Shown here: in pieces, positions 36,947 to 46,195 of the stretch
Numbering within the stretch: the first letter of the stretch is position 1
Layout of the letters: the number at the start of each line of letters is the position of its first letter
Source of the DNA: Prosthecobacter sp.
Lineage (GTDB): Bacteria; Verrucomicrobiota; Verrucomicrobiia; Verrucomicrobiales; Verrucomicrobiaceae
Reading direction: 5' to 3'
NCBI GenBank assembly: GCA_021733925.1
Contig: JAIPJY010000011.1
Location: 62,001 to 126,000 of the forward strand
DNA length: 64,000 bases
The notes under the pieces: model-generated
Database searches by the model: none
What the model was told of the DNA's origin: nothing
The model's input: only the letters and a program-made list of their open reading frames with translations
Made by a program: the position numbers and the translations under genes

Positions 36947-36974
36947 ATGTAACTTCATTGTTAACTTTGTGTCA
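36947..36974 (-). promoter_or_regulatory. Three direct hexamers resembling a Pho-type operator
   Basis: Read on the minus strand: TGACAC, TTAACA and TTACAT, starting 10 and 12 bases apart (36974, 36964, 36952), that is, on roughly one face of the helix. PhoP/PhoB sites are direct repeats of about 11-base period with TTAACA or CTGTCA cores. They lie about 165-190 bases upstream of the phosphatase operon start and also precede the divergent gene at 37073. An inverted repeat AAGTT-GATGT-AACTT (36941-36955) overlaps. The rest of 36785-37072 is AT-rich with no gene. Confidence 0.4.
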
Positions 36975-37072
36975 CTTGCCAATCGGACAATTATATTTAT
37001 CCAGACTCAGTGAGTTCATCTTATCCGCAAATCAAAGCAGCAGCAGACAATTCGCGGCATTTGACCGCCTTG

Positions 37073-37963
37073 ATGTTTTCGCAATTTAAAACGTCAATCC
37101 GGGAGCCGCTTCAGTCCAGGAGGTGCGCCCGTACGTTGGGAGCTCACTATTTCACCAGGTTAGTCCCGTTTGTCCTCACTCTCACAGGAAGTCTGAGCTG
37201 GGCGCAGGAGCACTCGGCGTTCCTTCCCCCGAGGGCCTACGCAGCAGAGCGCTATGAGGCAGGGTGGAACAAAAATCCATTCACACTGAAGACAGCTCCT
37301 GCTTTGGTGCCGCAGGCTTCTTTTGCCAAAGATTTTGCCATTGCCTCCATCTATGGTGAAAGGCGTGATCCAACTGTCTCCATCGTGAACGTCAAGACCC
37401 ATGAGCGGTTCCTGCTTAAAGCTGGAAAGCCAAACGCACATGGAATCGAACTCAAAGAAACAAGCGTCGGAATTAGGCGCAAAGATACAGTCGTTCGTAT
37501 CGCGAAGGGTGATGAACTCTGCGAGGTGCATTATGACAACGGTTACTTGATGCAGCTCGCCGCCTCCGCAGGCGCACGAGCAGACACTGCCACCCTGCAA
37601 CTCAGGCAGCAAATCATGCAGCAGCAACCGGGACAGCCAACAACACCACAGCAGCAGCAGTCCTTTGTTCGTGGCATCAACCCAAACCCTGGCGCGCCGG
37701 GATTCGCTCGAACGCCTTTGCCGAACAGCCAGCCTGCATATGCCAACGGCTCAATCGCACCGCAGTACTCCGGCTCATCGTATGCCTCAGTTGGTGGCGA
37801 ACCGAACGCAGGCGGTGACCACTCGTTGCCAACGAGCAGCGGTAGCGGCAAAAAAACAGCTTCTTTGGCCGATCAAATTGCTGGTATGTCGATGCTCCCT
37901 CCAAGGCGTTATACGTTCAGGACAGGAAATGAGCCCCTCATTCCTCACCTCGATCCCCAGTGA
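37073..37963 (+). CDS. Hypothetical exported protein with Gln-rich C-terminal half
   Basis: 296 residues from ATG 37073, chosen because it puts the hydrophobic signal (FTRLVPFVLTLTGSLSWAQ) about 30 residues from the start; a GTG at 37010 would add 21 residues. The central part (NPFTLKTAP, FAIASIYGERRDPTVSIVN, THERFLLKAG, GDELCEVHYDNG) looks like a small beta domain reminiscent of type II secretion GspC-like periplasmic domains, a weak inference. The remainder is Gln/Pro/Ser-rich and disordered. It is divergent from the phosphatase operon. Confidence 0.65.
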   Translation: MFSQFKTSIREPLQSRRCARTLGAHYFTRLVPFVLTLTGSLSWAQEHSAFLPPRAYAAERYEAGWNKNPFTLKTAPALVPQASFAKDFAIASIYGERRDPTVSIVNVKTHERFLLKAGKPNAHGIELKETSVGIRRKDTVVRIAKGDELCEVHYDNGYLMQLAASAGARADTATLQLRQQIMQQQPGQPTTPQQQQSFVRGINPNPGAPGFARTPLPNSQPAYANGSIAPQYSGSSYASVGGEPNAGGDHSLPTSSGSGKKTASLADQIAGMSMLPPRRYTFRTGNEPLIPHLDPQ

Positions 37964-38133
37964 ACTGAATTTCACAGGAGTGAGAGCCACAGGCTGTGAG
38001 TGAGCAGGATTCCCGCCCCCGGCATGGACTTTCCTGCCCAACCTGGACGAACTTCCCCCAAAATGGCAAGATCAGCCCTTCCTTGTCGTAGATGCACCCG
38101 ATATTGACCTTCCATTTTAACCCCTAGCACACC

Positions 38134-39603
38134 ATGTTCCGCATCCCAGGCGTTCCCGGCAAAGACCTTTGCGACAAAAATCTCGGCTTCTCGCGCCGTG
38201 ACATTCTGCGCGTGGGCGGTGGTTCCATGATGGGCCTCACGCTCAACAATGTGCTCCGTGGCCAGGCCATGGCGGCGAACTCTCCAAACGCAGGCCGTGC
38301 GGGATGGGGCAAGGCCAAGCATGTGCTCATGATTTATCTGCAGGGCGGCCCCAGCCATCTGGACTTGTGGGACCCGAAGGAAAACGTGCCGGACAAGGTG
38401 CGCAGTGCTTTCAAAACGATCCCGACGAAGGTTCCAGGCAAGCACTTCACGGAGATCCTTCCGGGCCTCGCGAAAGTGAACGACAAGTTCACCATGATCA
38501 ATTCGATGAGCTACACGCCGAATGGTCTCTTCAATCACACGGCGGCGATTTATCAGATCATGACCGGCTACACGACGGACAAGGTCAGCCCTTCCGGTCA
38601 GCTGGAGCCGCCGAATGCGAAGGACTTCCCGAACTTCGGCAGCAACATTGTGCGCCTGAAGCCGCTGAAGGAGCCGATGCTTCCCTTCGTGCAGCTTCCA
38701 CGTCCGTTGCAGGAATCCAACGTCGTCGGCAAAGGCGGCGGTGCAGGTTTCCTTGGCAAGGCCTACGAGCCCTACACGCTCTTCCCGGATGGCGATGACC
38801 TCGACATGGGCAAGATGGACCGCATCAAGATCGACGATCTCCAACTGCGCCCCGACCTCTTCAGCGTGCGCCTTGAGCGCCGTGCGAAGCTGCGCGATGC
38901 CATCAATGACCAGATGCCGCAAATCGAAGCTGCGGTGAAGGACATGAGCCTGGACAGCTACTACAGCCAGGCTTTGAACCTCATCTCCAGCGGCCGTGCG
39001 CGCGATGCCTTCGCCCTTGACCGTGAGCCTGAGAAACTGCGTGATCGCTATGGCCGCAACACCTTTGGTCAGAGCTGTCTGCTCGCCCGCCGCCTGCTCG
39101 AAGCCGGCACTCGCGTGGTCGAAGTCATCTGGCCCAAGGTCGCGAACTCTGATAACCATTCATGGGACCACCACGTGGGCCTGACCGAGCGTATGAAGAA
39201 CAAGTCCGGCCCGATGCTGGACCAGGGTCTCAGCGCTTTGTTTGACGATCTGGATGCCAGCGGCCTGCTCGATGAAACCATCGTCGTCGCGCTCGGCGAA
39301 TTCGGTCGCAGCCCGGAAAAGGGCGTGTCCACCAGCGGCAATGGCAACAGCGCCGACGGTCGTGACCACTGGCCTTACTGCTACACCGCCATCGTCGGTG
39401 GTGCCGGCATCAAGCGCGGCTACATCCACGGCAAATCAGACGCCACCGGCTCCGCCCCTGCCGAAGACGCCGTGCATCCGACCGAACTCCTCGCCACCAT
39501 TTACCACGCCGTGGGCATCGACCCCGAGACGATTGTTTACAATCATCTCAACCAGCCGCGTGAGCTGGTGAAGGCCAAGCCGGTGACGAAGCTGTTTGCT
39601 TGA
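38134..39603 (+). CDS. DUF1501 family protein
   Basis: 489 residues. A twin-arginine-like segment ([14 protein letters not shown]) follows a short leader. DUF1501 body: [65 protein letters not shown] and [19 protein letters not shown]. Related to the product at 15555 but clearly distinct. The family is associated with PSCyt1/PSD1 proteins; here no such gene is adjacent, only a relic near 33.2 kb. It ends at a strong terminator. Confidence 0.92.
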   Translation: MFRIPGVPGKDLCDKNLGFSRRDILRVGGGSMMGLTLNNVLRGQAMAANSPNAGRAGWGKAKHVLMIYLQGGPSHLDLWDPKENVPDKVRSAFKTIPTKVPGKHFTEILPGLAKVNDKFTMINSMSYTPNGLFNHTAAIYQIMTGYTTDKVSPSGQLEPPNAKDFPNFGSNIVRLKPLKEPMLPFVQLPRPLQESNVVGKGGGAGFLGKAYEPYTLFPDGDDLDMGKMDRIKIDDLQLRPDLFSVRLERRAKLRDAINDQMPQIEAAVKDMSLDSYYSQALNLISSGRARDAFALDREPEKLRDRYGRNTFGQSCLLARRLLEAGTRVVEVIWPKVANSDNHSWDHHVGLTERMKNKSGPMLDQGLSALFDDLDASGLLDETIVVALGEFGRSPEKGVSTSGNGNSADGRDHWPYCYTAIVGGAGIKRGYIHGKSDATGSAPAEDAVHPTELLATIYHAVGIDPETIVYNHLNQPRELVKAKPVTKLFA

Positions 39604-39616
39604 TCTAATCGTAATC

Positions 39617-39650
39617 AAAGAGGCAGGGCGAAAGTCCTGCCTCTTTTTTG
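39617..39650. terminator. Bidirectional rho-independent terminator
   Basis: AAAGAGGCAGG - loop - CCTGCCTCTTT, an 11-bp stem followed by further Ts on the plus strand and preceded by an A-rich run on the same strand, so it also works on the minus strand. It lies between the convergent DUF1501 and lipocalin genes. Confidence 0.92.
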
Positions 39651-40190
39651 TTACTCTGACTTCTGCGGCACCTTCGCCAGCAAGCTTGTATCGTATCCCT
39701 GCTTCGCCATCCGCTCCAGAATGCCGCGATAAGTGGCTTCATCGAGCACCGGCTTGCGGCTGAGAACCCAGGCCATTTTGCGGTTGGGATAGCCAATCAC
39801 GCTCCACTGGTAGTCCTTGTCGAGGTCGATGATGAGATAAGGCACCCGCAGCGGCCAGACGAACTGCACGCGCCACTCGGCGTTGGTGGCTTTGTTGTGA
39901 ACCCAGGCCACACCTTTCCACTGCTCCAGCGGTGCATCGAGGCTGCCGCGACGGAACAGGAAGATGTTGTCCATCTTGCCGTCTGGGCGCAGCGCGTAGC
40001 GGTCCAGCGTGCCCACCTTGCCCTTTTCCAGGGAGTACGGAATGTTCGCAAAGACGTACCAGTCGCCCATGTAGTGCTTCAGATCGACGTGAGGCACCGT
40101 TAGCAGCGGAGCTTGTTTTATGGAACTGCAGGAGTTGAGGCTGAGCAACGAAAGCAGCAGACAGCCGAGGGCCGATGATCGAAAGGACAT
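39651..40190 (-). CDS. blc: Bacterial lipocalin lipoprotein (Blc-like)
   Basis: 179 residues from ATG 40190, which places a lipobox-type LLSLNSC about 20 residues in; a longer frame to 40241 is less suitable. The lipocalin start motif is HYMGDWYVFANIP (GDWY for the usual G-x-W), followed by DNIFLFRRGS, NAEWRVQFVWPLRVPYLIIDLDKDYQWSVIG and a C-terminal helix. Blc-type lipocalins are outer-membrane lipoproteins that bind lysophospholipids or fatty acids. A 57-base divergent region separates it from the DUF2071 gene. Confidence 0.9.
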   Translation of the reverse strand: MSFRSSALGCLLLSLLSLNSCSSIKQAPLLTVPHVDLKHYMGDWYVFANIPYSLEKGKVGTLDRYALRPDGKMDNIFLFRRGSLDAPLEQWKGVAWVHNKATNAEWRVQFVWPLRVPYLIIDLDKDYQWSVIGYPNRKMAWVLSRKPVLDEATYRGILERMAKQGYDTSLLAKVPQKSE

Positions 40191-40247
40191 GCCTGATGAA
40201 CGAATCCGAACGGTGCCTGGGCGCATATTCAGGCGTATCATCTCGGC

Positions 40248-40985
40248 ATGGCTTTCACACCCACACTCGAATCACGCCTCGCCGTCCGTGAGCAGCCATC
40301 GCGCTCGCATGTGATGCCGCAACGTTGGGAGAAGCTTGCCTTTTTACACTGGCGCTGGGATGTGGCGGAGATTCAGCGCACGCTACCTCCCGGATTGTTC
40401 GTGGATACATTTCAAGGCGACGCCTGGCTTGCCATCGTGCCGTTTTACATGCGCGGCATTCGTCCGCGTTTCTGCCCGCCTGTGCCCGGCATCAGCGACT
40501 TCCTTGAGCTCAATGTGCGCACCTACGTGCATGATGCGCAGGGTCGGCCAGGCGTGTGGTTTTACTCGCTGGATTGCAATCAACCTCTGGCGGTGTGGAC
40601 CGCGCGGAACTTCTTCCATCTGCCCTATCAGCATGCCCGAATGAGCGCAAAGGTCAGCGATGGCTGCATTGACTACCGCTGCCAGCGGCGCGGAGAGGTG
40701 GCCGAGTCACGCTTTCGCTATCGCATCGCCACAGATTCGCAGGCTGCGGTGCCAGGCTCACTCGCATTTTTCCTCGCCGAACGATATCTGCTCTTCTCCC
40801 AGACGCCACGCGGCATCCGCTGCGGTCAGGTGCATCACACGCCCTACCCGCTCGCAGAGGTTGAGCTGGAGACATGGGATGTGAATCCGCTGCTGCAGGC
40901 CGGATTCGCTGACCCACAGCGACAGCCTGATCACATTATTGGCTCGTCAGGTGTCAGGGTGGTGGTGTATCCGCTCACCGCATGA
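40248..40985 (+). CDS. DUF2071 (YqjF-like) protein
   Basis: 245 residues matching DUF2071: WEKLAFLHWRWDVAEIQRTLPPGL, DAWLAIVPFYMRGIRPR, FLELNVRTYVHD, GVWFYSLDCNQPLAVWTARNFF and YLLFSQTPRGIRCGQVHH. The fold resembles acetoacetate decarboxylase, but activity is unknown. It appears cytoplasmic, with no signal peptide. Its end overlaps the convergent gene at 40975 by 11 bases. Confidence 0.9.
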   Translation: MAFTPTLESRLAVREQPSRSHVMPQRWEKLAFLHWRWDVAEIQRTLPPGLFVDTFQGDAWLAIVPFYMRGIRPRFCPPVPGISDFLELNVRTYVHDAQGRPGVWFYSLDCNQPLAVWTARNFFHLPYQHARMSAKVSDGCIDYRCQRRGEVAESRFRYRIATDSQAAVPGSLAFFLAERYLLFSQTPRGIRCGQVHHTPYPLAEVELETWDVNPLLQAGFADPQRQPDHIIGSSGVRVVVYPLTA

Positions 40986-41562
40986 AGACCGAGATACCTT
41001 TGTCAACAAGGGGCTTGGCGGCGCGCAGCTTTTTGTCGGTGGATGAGAGCTGCTTGTCGCCTATGAGATACTCCGGAACGTTTTCCGTGGAAGGACTGAA
41101 ACGGATGCTCACTTTTCCATCGAGTTTGCCGCCTTCAAAGTTCGCATAGCCGCCGTAGTCCCAATCAAACCCGGCGATCTTGAAGGGCTTGCCGTTGATC
41201 TTCTCGATTTCTTCGACGGTCATTCCCGACTTGAGACCGTTGTCAAACTTCCAGGCCTTGCCCAGGACGCGGATGTCGAACACGACCTGCTTCTTGTCAG
41301 TGTCCGGATCCCACACGATCTCCAGTTCGCGATCCGTGCCCGCAAACAGTTTCGCGCCATCAATTTCCTCGCCTTCAGCGCCGGGAATTTTCTGCAGTTT
41401 GAGATTCTGCCTCCCATAGACACGCTCGATGTCCGTGGCGGTCATGCCCGGCTTGATCAGGCCCACGCGCTTCCCGAGCACGATCGAGTTGTTCTTGGCA
41501 TCGACCTCTTCGGCATGAAGAAAGGCGGTGAACAGCAGCAGGCAGGTGAGGATTCGGTGCAT
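40975..41562 (-). CDS. Exported protein with two BamE/SmpA-like repeats
   Basis: 195 residues with a signal peptide (ILTCLLLFTAFLHAEE). Two similar segments, VGLIKPGMTATDIERVYG and NGLKSGMTVEEIEKING, follow the GM-T-x-x-E-(I/V) pattern of SmpA/BamE-like domains, suggesting an internal duplication. The surrounding sequence is beta-rich. It is probably periplasmic. It overlaps the convergent DUF2071 gene by 11 bases. The repeat call is from pattern only. Confidence 0.7.
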   Translation of the reverse strand: MHRILTCLLLFTAFLHAEEVDAKNNSIVLGKRVGLIKPGMTATDIERVYGRQNLKLQKIPGAEGEEIDGAKLFAGTDRELEIVWDPDTDKKQVVFDIRVLGKAWKFDNGLKSGMTVEEIEKINGKPFKIAGFDWDYGGYANFEGGKLDGKVSIRFSPSTENVPEYLIGDKQLSSTDKKLRAAKPLVDKGISVFMR

Positions 41563-41606
41563 GCCTCAAATACATCGGTGGGAGGTTTCTAAATCAAGCG
41601 CCATTT

Positions 41607-41623
41607 CCCGCAGAGGCGGGACT
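41607..41623. repeat. REP-like palindrome in intergenic space
   Basis: CCCGC-AGAG-GCGGG followed by ACTT. It shares AGGCGGGACT with the element at 13875-13884. It sits between the exported BamE-like gene and the end of the glycosyltransferase operon. Confidence 0.4.
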
Positions 41624-41654
41624 TCCGGGTCAATGTGCCACACCGAGTGCGCGG

Positions 41655-42410
41655 TCAGACGGAGTCTTTGCCGCGCCGCCAGCAGCGCCACCAAAGCTGC
41701 TTGACGGTTTCGACCGCATTGATCAGACGGACGTGCAATCCCACCCAGGTGCCGGCGTAGTGATGGATCGCATAGGAGTTCAGCCTCCTGGCAAGCACGC
41801 GACGTTCGTCCTTAAATCGCATGGATGGAGGGGCCGGATAAAACGGTTCGTGCGAATGGATGATGATGTCGTCGTGATCGCGTGCGTAAGTCTCTGCCAG
41901 TTCGTCGAAGATCTGGATGGTCATGCGGATGACGTGAAAAGCATGCGGTTCGAAACGTCGACGCTGACGGAACCGGTCAGTCATGGCCTGCATGATTTGC
42001 AGCAACAACGGGTGACCCACAGGTGAGGCAATGAACGCATTGAGGATGAACGGACGTCCGCGCATGGGAATGCCGATGCCGCCATTCTCCACACCGATGG
42101 TGAGGCGGTCGTCCGAGAGGAGGGAGTCCAAAGGACGGAGCGCCTCGAAATCCACGTCTGTGTAAAGACCGCCGAAACAGTGAACGTAAGCGAGGCGAAT
42201 GAAGTCAATTTTGACGATTGGTGGAGAGAATCGGTGAAAGGCTTCCTCAAACTGCGGATAGTGTTCGTGGATCAGGCGATCATTGTCAGCATCGCTCCAA
42301 AGTCGATACTCCCAGCCAGGATGGTGCCTGATCCAGGAATCTTGGAATTCGAGCATGGACGTAGGAACGTCAGCGGTCTTCCAGGACTGATGGATAATGC
42401 GGGGGATCAT
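41655..42410 (-). CDS. GT32-type glycosyltransferase
   Basis: 251 residues from ATG 42410. The OCH1/DXD sugar-binding region is clear: IPRIIHQSWKT at the start, YRLWSDADN, IVKIDFIRLAYVHCFGGLYTDVDFEA with the DxD (DVD) that binds the nucleotide sugar metal, then NGGIGIPMRGRPF. Such enzymes add mannose, galactose or similar sugars to glycans or lipids, including inositol-phosphoceramide-type lipids in eukaryotes. It is the last gene of the six-gene operon and overlaps the upstream gene by ATGA. A longer frame to 42536 was rejected because it lies inside that gene. Confidence 0.88.
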   Translation of the reverse strand: MIPRIIHQSWKTADVPTSMLEFQDSWIRHHPGWEYRLWSDADNDRLIHEHYPQFEEAFHRFSPPIVKIDFIRLAYVHCFGGLYTDVDFEALRPLDSLLSDDRLTIGVENGGIGIPMRGRPFILNAFIASPVGHPLLLQIMQAMTDRFRQRRRFEPHAFHVIRMTIQIFDELAETYARDHDDIIIHSHEPFYPAPPSMRFKDERRVLARRLNSYAIHHYAGTWVGLHVRLINAVETVKQLWWRCWRRGKDSV

Positions 42411-43672
42411 GGTTTGAGCATGGGCTTCATGCGATGTTCGAGCCATTCCATGAGCGCATCGACCGACGGACGGCCGCCCACCAAGAGCTCGGTGCATGCT
42501 GCGGCCTTTTGATGGATAGCGACGTCCTCCAGACAACGTCGCAGCAGTGGCAGCGCACGTTTGACGTTGAACTGACGAATGTCGATACTCACACCGGCAC
42601 CAAATCGTTTCACGCGTTCGGCATTGTCAGGCTGGTCAAAAGCCATCGATACGATGAACTGGGGAAGTCCCGCTCTGAAGCACTGGGACAGAGTGCCAAT
42701 GCCACCGTGATGCACACAAGCACTGGCGCGCGGGAGCAGCACGCTGAATGGCGCGTACTGAACTGCCATAATGGATGCTGGCAGATTGTCGGGAATTTGA
42801 GCTGGATCACGACTTACAAATACCCCTCGGCAGCCGAGCTGAGAACAAAGCTCCACGGCTGTTTCAAAAAATGGTCTGGCGTGCACATGTCCTGTTCCAA
42901 GAGTGAACACGACCGGTTTGCTTCCTGCCTCCAGAAACGCCTCGAACTCGGGAGAGAGAGCGGTTTCAGTGCGGAGGTCCTCCAAAGGGAAGTCCCACTG
43001 AAAGTAATTCACCGGCCAGTCTGGCTGGGGTTTGCCGTACCATTCCGGGAAGAGCGCCAAGGTCCCGTCCGGCGACGACCACCAGTCACGCCGGAGGTTT
43101 TTTGGGGGCTTCACCTTGTGCAGCGCGCACTGTTTCCGTATCTGCGGCATGGCAAAACGGTCATAGGGTCGTATGGCCGAAAGGAAAAAGCTGCGTGCGA
43201 ACACTGGAAGCATTCTCAGCAAACGCCAGCAAGGGATGCAGCAGGAGATCTCGTGAGCGCTGATGAAAGCCAGGGGATGAAGCACCACGGAAACCAGAGG
43301 CAGGCCGTGCTTTTCCCGCAGCAGCGGCGCAACGAAGTTGTTCTGCGGTGAAATCAGCAAGTCTGGCAAACCTTCTCGCTCCACATAGGTGGCAAAGGCA
43401 TCCGTGTAACTGCCGATGCAGTCGCCAGCGTAGGCAAAGCCCGCCTGAAAGCCTTTGTGTGCATCCCACAGCATTGAGTTGCTCAAGAACTCTTCATACT
43501 TGGCGTTCACCATTGGCACGTATTCAAGGCCTGCTTTTTCAGCCAACAACTGGAAGGCATCGACCCAGATCATGGTCACTTGGTGCCCACGCTGCATGAG
43601 TTGCCGGCCCAGCCAGATGTAAGGCAGCACATCACCCGCAGTGCCGTGAGGAAGCAGGATGATTTTACTCAT
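42407..43672 (-). CDS. UGT/GT1-type glycosyltransferase, paralogue 3 of 3
   Basis: 421 residues from ATG 43672. N-terminal SKIILLPHGTAGDVLPYIWLG is the acceptor-domain start of sterol-glucosyltransferase-like GT1 enzymes; the donor site reads HHGGIGTLSQ...GLPQFIVSMAFDQPDNAERV. A block shared by all three paralogues (WWxSPDGxLxLFPxW then PQPDWPxN) lies in the middle. Overlaps: 8 bases with the upstream gene and 4 with the GT32 gene. The sequence is the most divergent of the three. Confidence 0.9.
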   Translation of the reverse strand: MSKIILLPHGTAGDVLPYIWLGRQLMQRGHQVTMIWVDAFQLLAEKAGLEYVPMVNAKYEEFLSNSMLWDAHKGFQAGFAYAGDCIGSYTDAFATYVEREGLPDLLISPQNNFVAPLLREKHGLPLVSVVLHPLAFISAHEISCCIPCWRLLRMLPVFARSFFLSAIRPYDRFAMPQIRKQCALHKVKPPKNLRRDWWSSPDGTLALFPEWYGKPQPDWPVNYFQWDFPLEDLRTETALSPEFEAFLEAGSKPVVFTLGTGHVHARPFFETAVELCSQLGCRGVFVSRDPAQIPDNLPASIMAVQYAPFSVLLPRASACVHHGGIGTLSQCFRAGLPQFIVSMAFDQPDNAERVKRFGAGVSIDIRQFNVKRALPLLRRCLEDVAIHQKAAACTELLVGGRPSVDALMEWLEHRMKPMLKP

Positions 43673-44942
43673 GCAGTTTTGGTTTTTCGCTGCCGGGGGT
43701 GATTTTTTCTTCAAGCCATGCCAGCAATGTGCCGATGTCTCTGGTGGCTCCGGTCCGGGCCATCATTTGCTTCGCGTTTTGCCGCATCTGCTGATCTGAA
43801 AGGCAGCGCTGCAGCAAGGGCAGGGCCTGCTCAGGTGAAAAGCGGCTGGAGCGGATGCTCAGGCCAACACCGAGGCGCTCCAGGCGCTCCGCGTTGTCGT
43901 GCTGGTCCAGCGCCATGTCCACCACGAGCTGCGGCACTCCAGCCGCCAGACTTTGCGCGATGGTGCCGATGCCTCCATGATGCACAAACGCGCTGGCATG
44001 TGGCAGCAGCGCGCTAAATGGGGCGTAGGCAGCCACGAAAATGGAGGGCGGGAGATCGGCGGGCACCTGCGCCGTTTTTAAAGTCAGAAAAACAGCGCGG
44101 CATCCGAGTTTTTCCGTCAACGAGACTGCGGTTTCAAAAAAACGTTGGGCGTGGTGGTGCCCCGTGCCCGGCGTGAAGACCACGGGGGGCTCACCTGCAT
44201 CCAAAAATGCTTTCAGTTCCGGATCCAGCGGGTGCTCTGCCGCCATGTCTTCCAGCGGGAAATCCCATTGCAGCAGGTTTTGCGGCCAGTCGGGCTGCGG
44301 CGCTGCAAACCAAGCGGGGAACAGGACGAGAACGCCGTCGGGCGAGTGCCACCACTGGCGCCAAAGACTCCACGGCTTGGTGACGCCATTTTTGGCACAG
44401 CATCTCCTCACCGCAAACAGAGCAAAGAAATCGAGCGGGTTTGGAAAAGCGAGAACCGCCTTGCGCAGCCATATGGGCAATATACGCAGCCAGCGAAACG
44501 CCGGAATAACCAGCGGCACATCGTGCGGACTCACGAACATCATCGGATAGAGATGCACGCTCACCAGTGGAAGGCGCCGCTTTTCGCGCAGCAGCCTGGC
44601 ACCGAAACAGATCATCGGTGCCAGCATCAAATCAGGCATGCCTTCCCTGGCGATGATGGACTCAACCGCTTCGACATAATCACAGGTGGCATGACCCGCG
44701 TGCTGATAGGCCACCTTTGAGCCATGGCCTGGCCGCCACAAATTCGGGTCCTGCAACATCTGCTCCGTGGCATCATTGCCAACGGCCACAAAATTCAGTC
44801 CGGCACTGATGACCCGCTTCTCGTGAATGCGCGCCGTGATCATGGTCACACGATGTCCCCGGCGCTTCAGCAACCGGCCAAGCCAGATAAATGGGAAAAC
44901 GCTGCCTGAAGTGCCAAAGGGCAGCAGCAGGACATGGCTCAT
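43665..44942 (-). CDS. UGT/GT1-type glycosyltransferase, paralogue 2 of 3
   Basis: 425 residues from ATG 44942. SHVLLLPFGTSGSVFPFIWLG at the start; donor motif HHGGIGTIAQ...GVPQLVVDMALDQHDNAERL; shared central block PQPDWPQNLLQWDFPLEDM. GT1 enzymes of this type transfer a hexose to a hydrophobic acceptor such as a sterol, hopanoid, diacylglycerol or antibiotic. Its start overlaps the preceding gene's stop as ATGA, and its end overlaps the next start by 8 bases (ATGAGTAA). Confidence 0.9.
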   Translation of the reverse strand: MSHVLLLPFGTSGSVFPFIWLGRLLKRRGHRVTMITARIHEKRVISAGLNFVAVGNDATEQMLQDPNLWRPGHGSKVAYQHAGHATCDYVEAVESIIAREGMPDLMLAPMICFGARLLREKRRLPLVSVHLYPMMFVSPHDVPLVIPAFRWLRILPIWLRKAVLAFPNPLDFFALFAVRRCCAKNGVTKPWSLWRQWWHSPDGVLVLFPAWFAAPQPDWPQNLLQWDFPLEDMAAEHPLDPELKAFLDAGEPPVVFTPGTGHHHAQRFFETAVSLTEKLGCRAVFLTLKTAQVPADLPPSIFVAAYAPFSALLPHASAFVHHGGIGTIAQSLAAGVPQLVVDMALDQHDNAERLERLGVGLSIRSSRFSPEQALPLLQRCLSDQQMRQNAKQMMARTGATRDIGTLLAWLEEKITPGSEKPKLHE

Positions 44943-46195
44943 GCGACGTGAATAGAGGGCTTCATGGTTGATTCGATCCACGTCAGCAGCAGTTCAAAGG
45001 AAGGTGCTTGACGCAGTTTGGCCGCACATCCTAGCGCAGCCTGACGAACCGTAACACCCTGCAGCAGTTGTTTCAACTCATGAGCCACGCGCTCGGGTGT
45101 GAACTGCCGCACGCTGAGACCTGTACCAGCGCCGAGGCGCTCCAAACGATTCGCATTGTCGGGCTGATCATGGGCCATCGCCATGATGAGTTGCGGCACA
45201 GCGGCGGCGAAGCCCTGTGACATGGTGCCGATGCCGCCGTGATGTACAAACACTGCGGCATATTTCAGCAGCGTACTGAACGGCGCGTATTCGACGGTGA
45301 GAATGTCCGCAGGCAGATTCGGTGGCACCTGTTTCGGCTCACGCGTGACAAAGACAGCACGACAGCCGATGCGCTTTACGGCTTCCGCAGCGACGGCAAA
45401 AAAGCGTGATGCCTGCACATTGGCGCTGCCAGGGGTGAAGACGACCGGACGCTCACCGGACGCGAGAAATGCCTGCAACTCTGGCTGAAGCGCCTGTTCA
45501 CTCGCGAGATCTTCAAGTGGGAAGGTCCATTGCAGCAGGTTCGCCGGCCAGTCGGGCTGCGGCTGCGCAAACCATGCGGGAAAGAGCGCAAGCACGCCAT
45601 CAGGCGAATCCCACCACTCACGCCACAAACTGCGCGGTGGTTTGACGCCGTTCGCTTCACAGATGCGGCGGACTTTGGGAAGCGCGAAGAGATCGACGGG
45701 GTTCGGCAGTGAGAAGACCAGCTTTTTGAACCATATCGGAAGCATGTTGAAAAGGCGCATGGCCGGATGCAGCAGCGGCGTCTCATGCACACTCAGAAAA
45801 ACTGCTGGCTGCAGATGCACGGTGATCAGCGGGATGCCGTGTTTTTCGCGGGCTAGACGCCCCGCGAATGCGGTGACAGGGGCCAGCATCAGATCGACCT
45901 TCCCGCAGCTTTCGATGGCCGCGAGATAGGGCACCACGGATTTGGCAGCGAAATCAAACACGACCTTGGTGCCAATGCCGGACTTCCAGATGCGCGGGTC
46001 GCGGATCATGGCCTCGAACTCGTCCCTATCCCCCAGCGAAATGAATTCGATGCCGGCTTTGCGCGCCTGCTCCTCAAACAGACATGCCGTGATCATTCTC
46101 ACACGATGTCCACGTGCCATGAGCTGTCGTCCCAGCCAGATGAAAGGGAACACATCGCCGGCACTGCCGAAGGGAAGCAGAAGGATCTCAGCCAT
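44939..46195 (-). CDS. UGT/GT1-type glycosyltransferase, paralogue 1 of 3
   Basis: 418 residues. AEILLLPFGSAGDVFPFIWLG; donor motif HHGGIGTMSQ...AVPQLIMAMAHDQPDNANRL; shared block PQPDWPANLLQWTFPLEDL. First of three tandem paralogues, which probably arose by tandem duplication. Its start (ATGGCTGA) overlaps the stop of the MFS gene by 8 bases, so translation is coupled to the putative lipid carrier. Confidence 0.9.
   Translation of the reverse strand: MAEILLLPFGSAGDVFPFIWLGRQLMARGHRVRMITACLFEEQARKAGIEFISLGDRDEFEAMIRDPRIWKSGIGTKVVFDFAAKSVVPYLAAIESCGKVDLMLAPVTAFAGRLAREKHGIPLITVHLQPAVFLSVHETPLLHPAMRLFNMLPIWFKKLVFSLPNPVDLFALPKVRRICEANGVKPPRSLWREWWDSPDGVLALFPAWFAQPQPDWPANLLQWTFPLEDLASEQALQPELQAFLASGERPVVFTPGSANVQASRFFAVAAEAVKRIGCRAVFVTREPKQVPPNLPADILTVEYAPFSTLLKYAAVFVHHGGIGTMSQGFAAAVPQLIMAMAHDQPDNANRLERLGAGTGLSVRQFTPERVAHELKQLLQGVTVRQAALGCAAKLRQAPSFELLLTWIESTMKPSIHVA

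Noticed and set aside
37990-38030. Similarity of GATTCCCGCCCCCGGCATG to the bases at 33199-33216
   Set aside because: About 20 of 24 bases agree, but the block is short and C-rich, so chance is likely; not used as evidence for a second relic.
37972-39159. 395-codon minus-strand ORF opposite the DUF1501 gene
   Set aside because: Arg/His-rich shadow without family features; the plus-strand protein is unambiguous.
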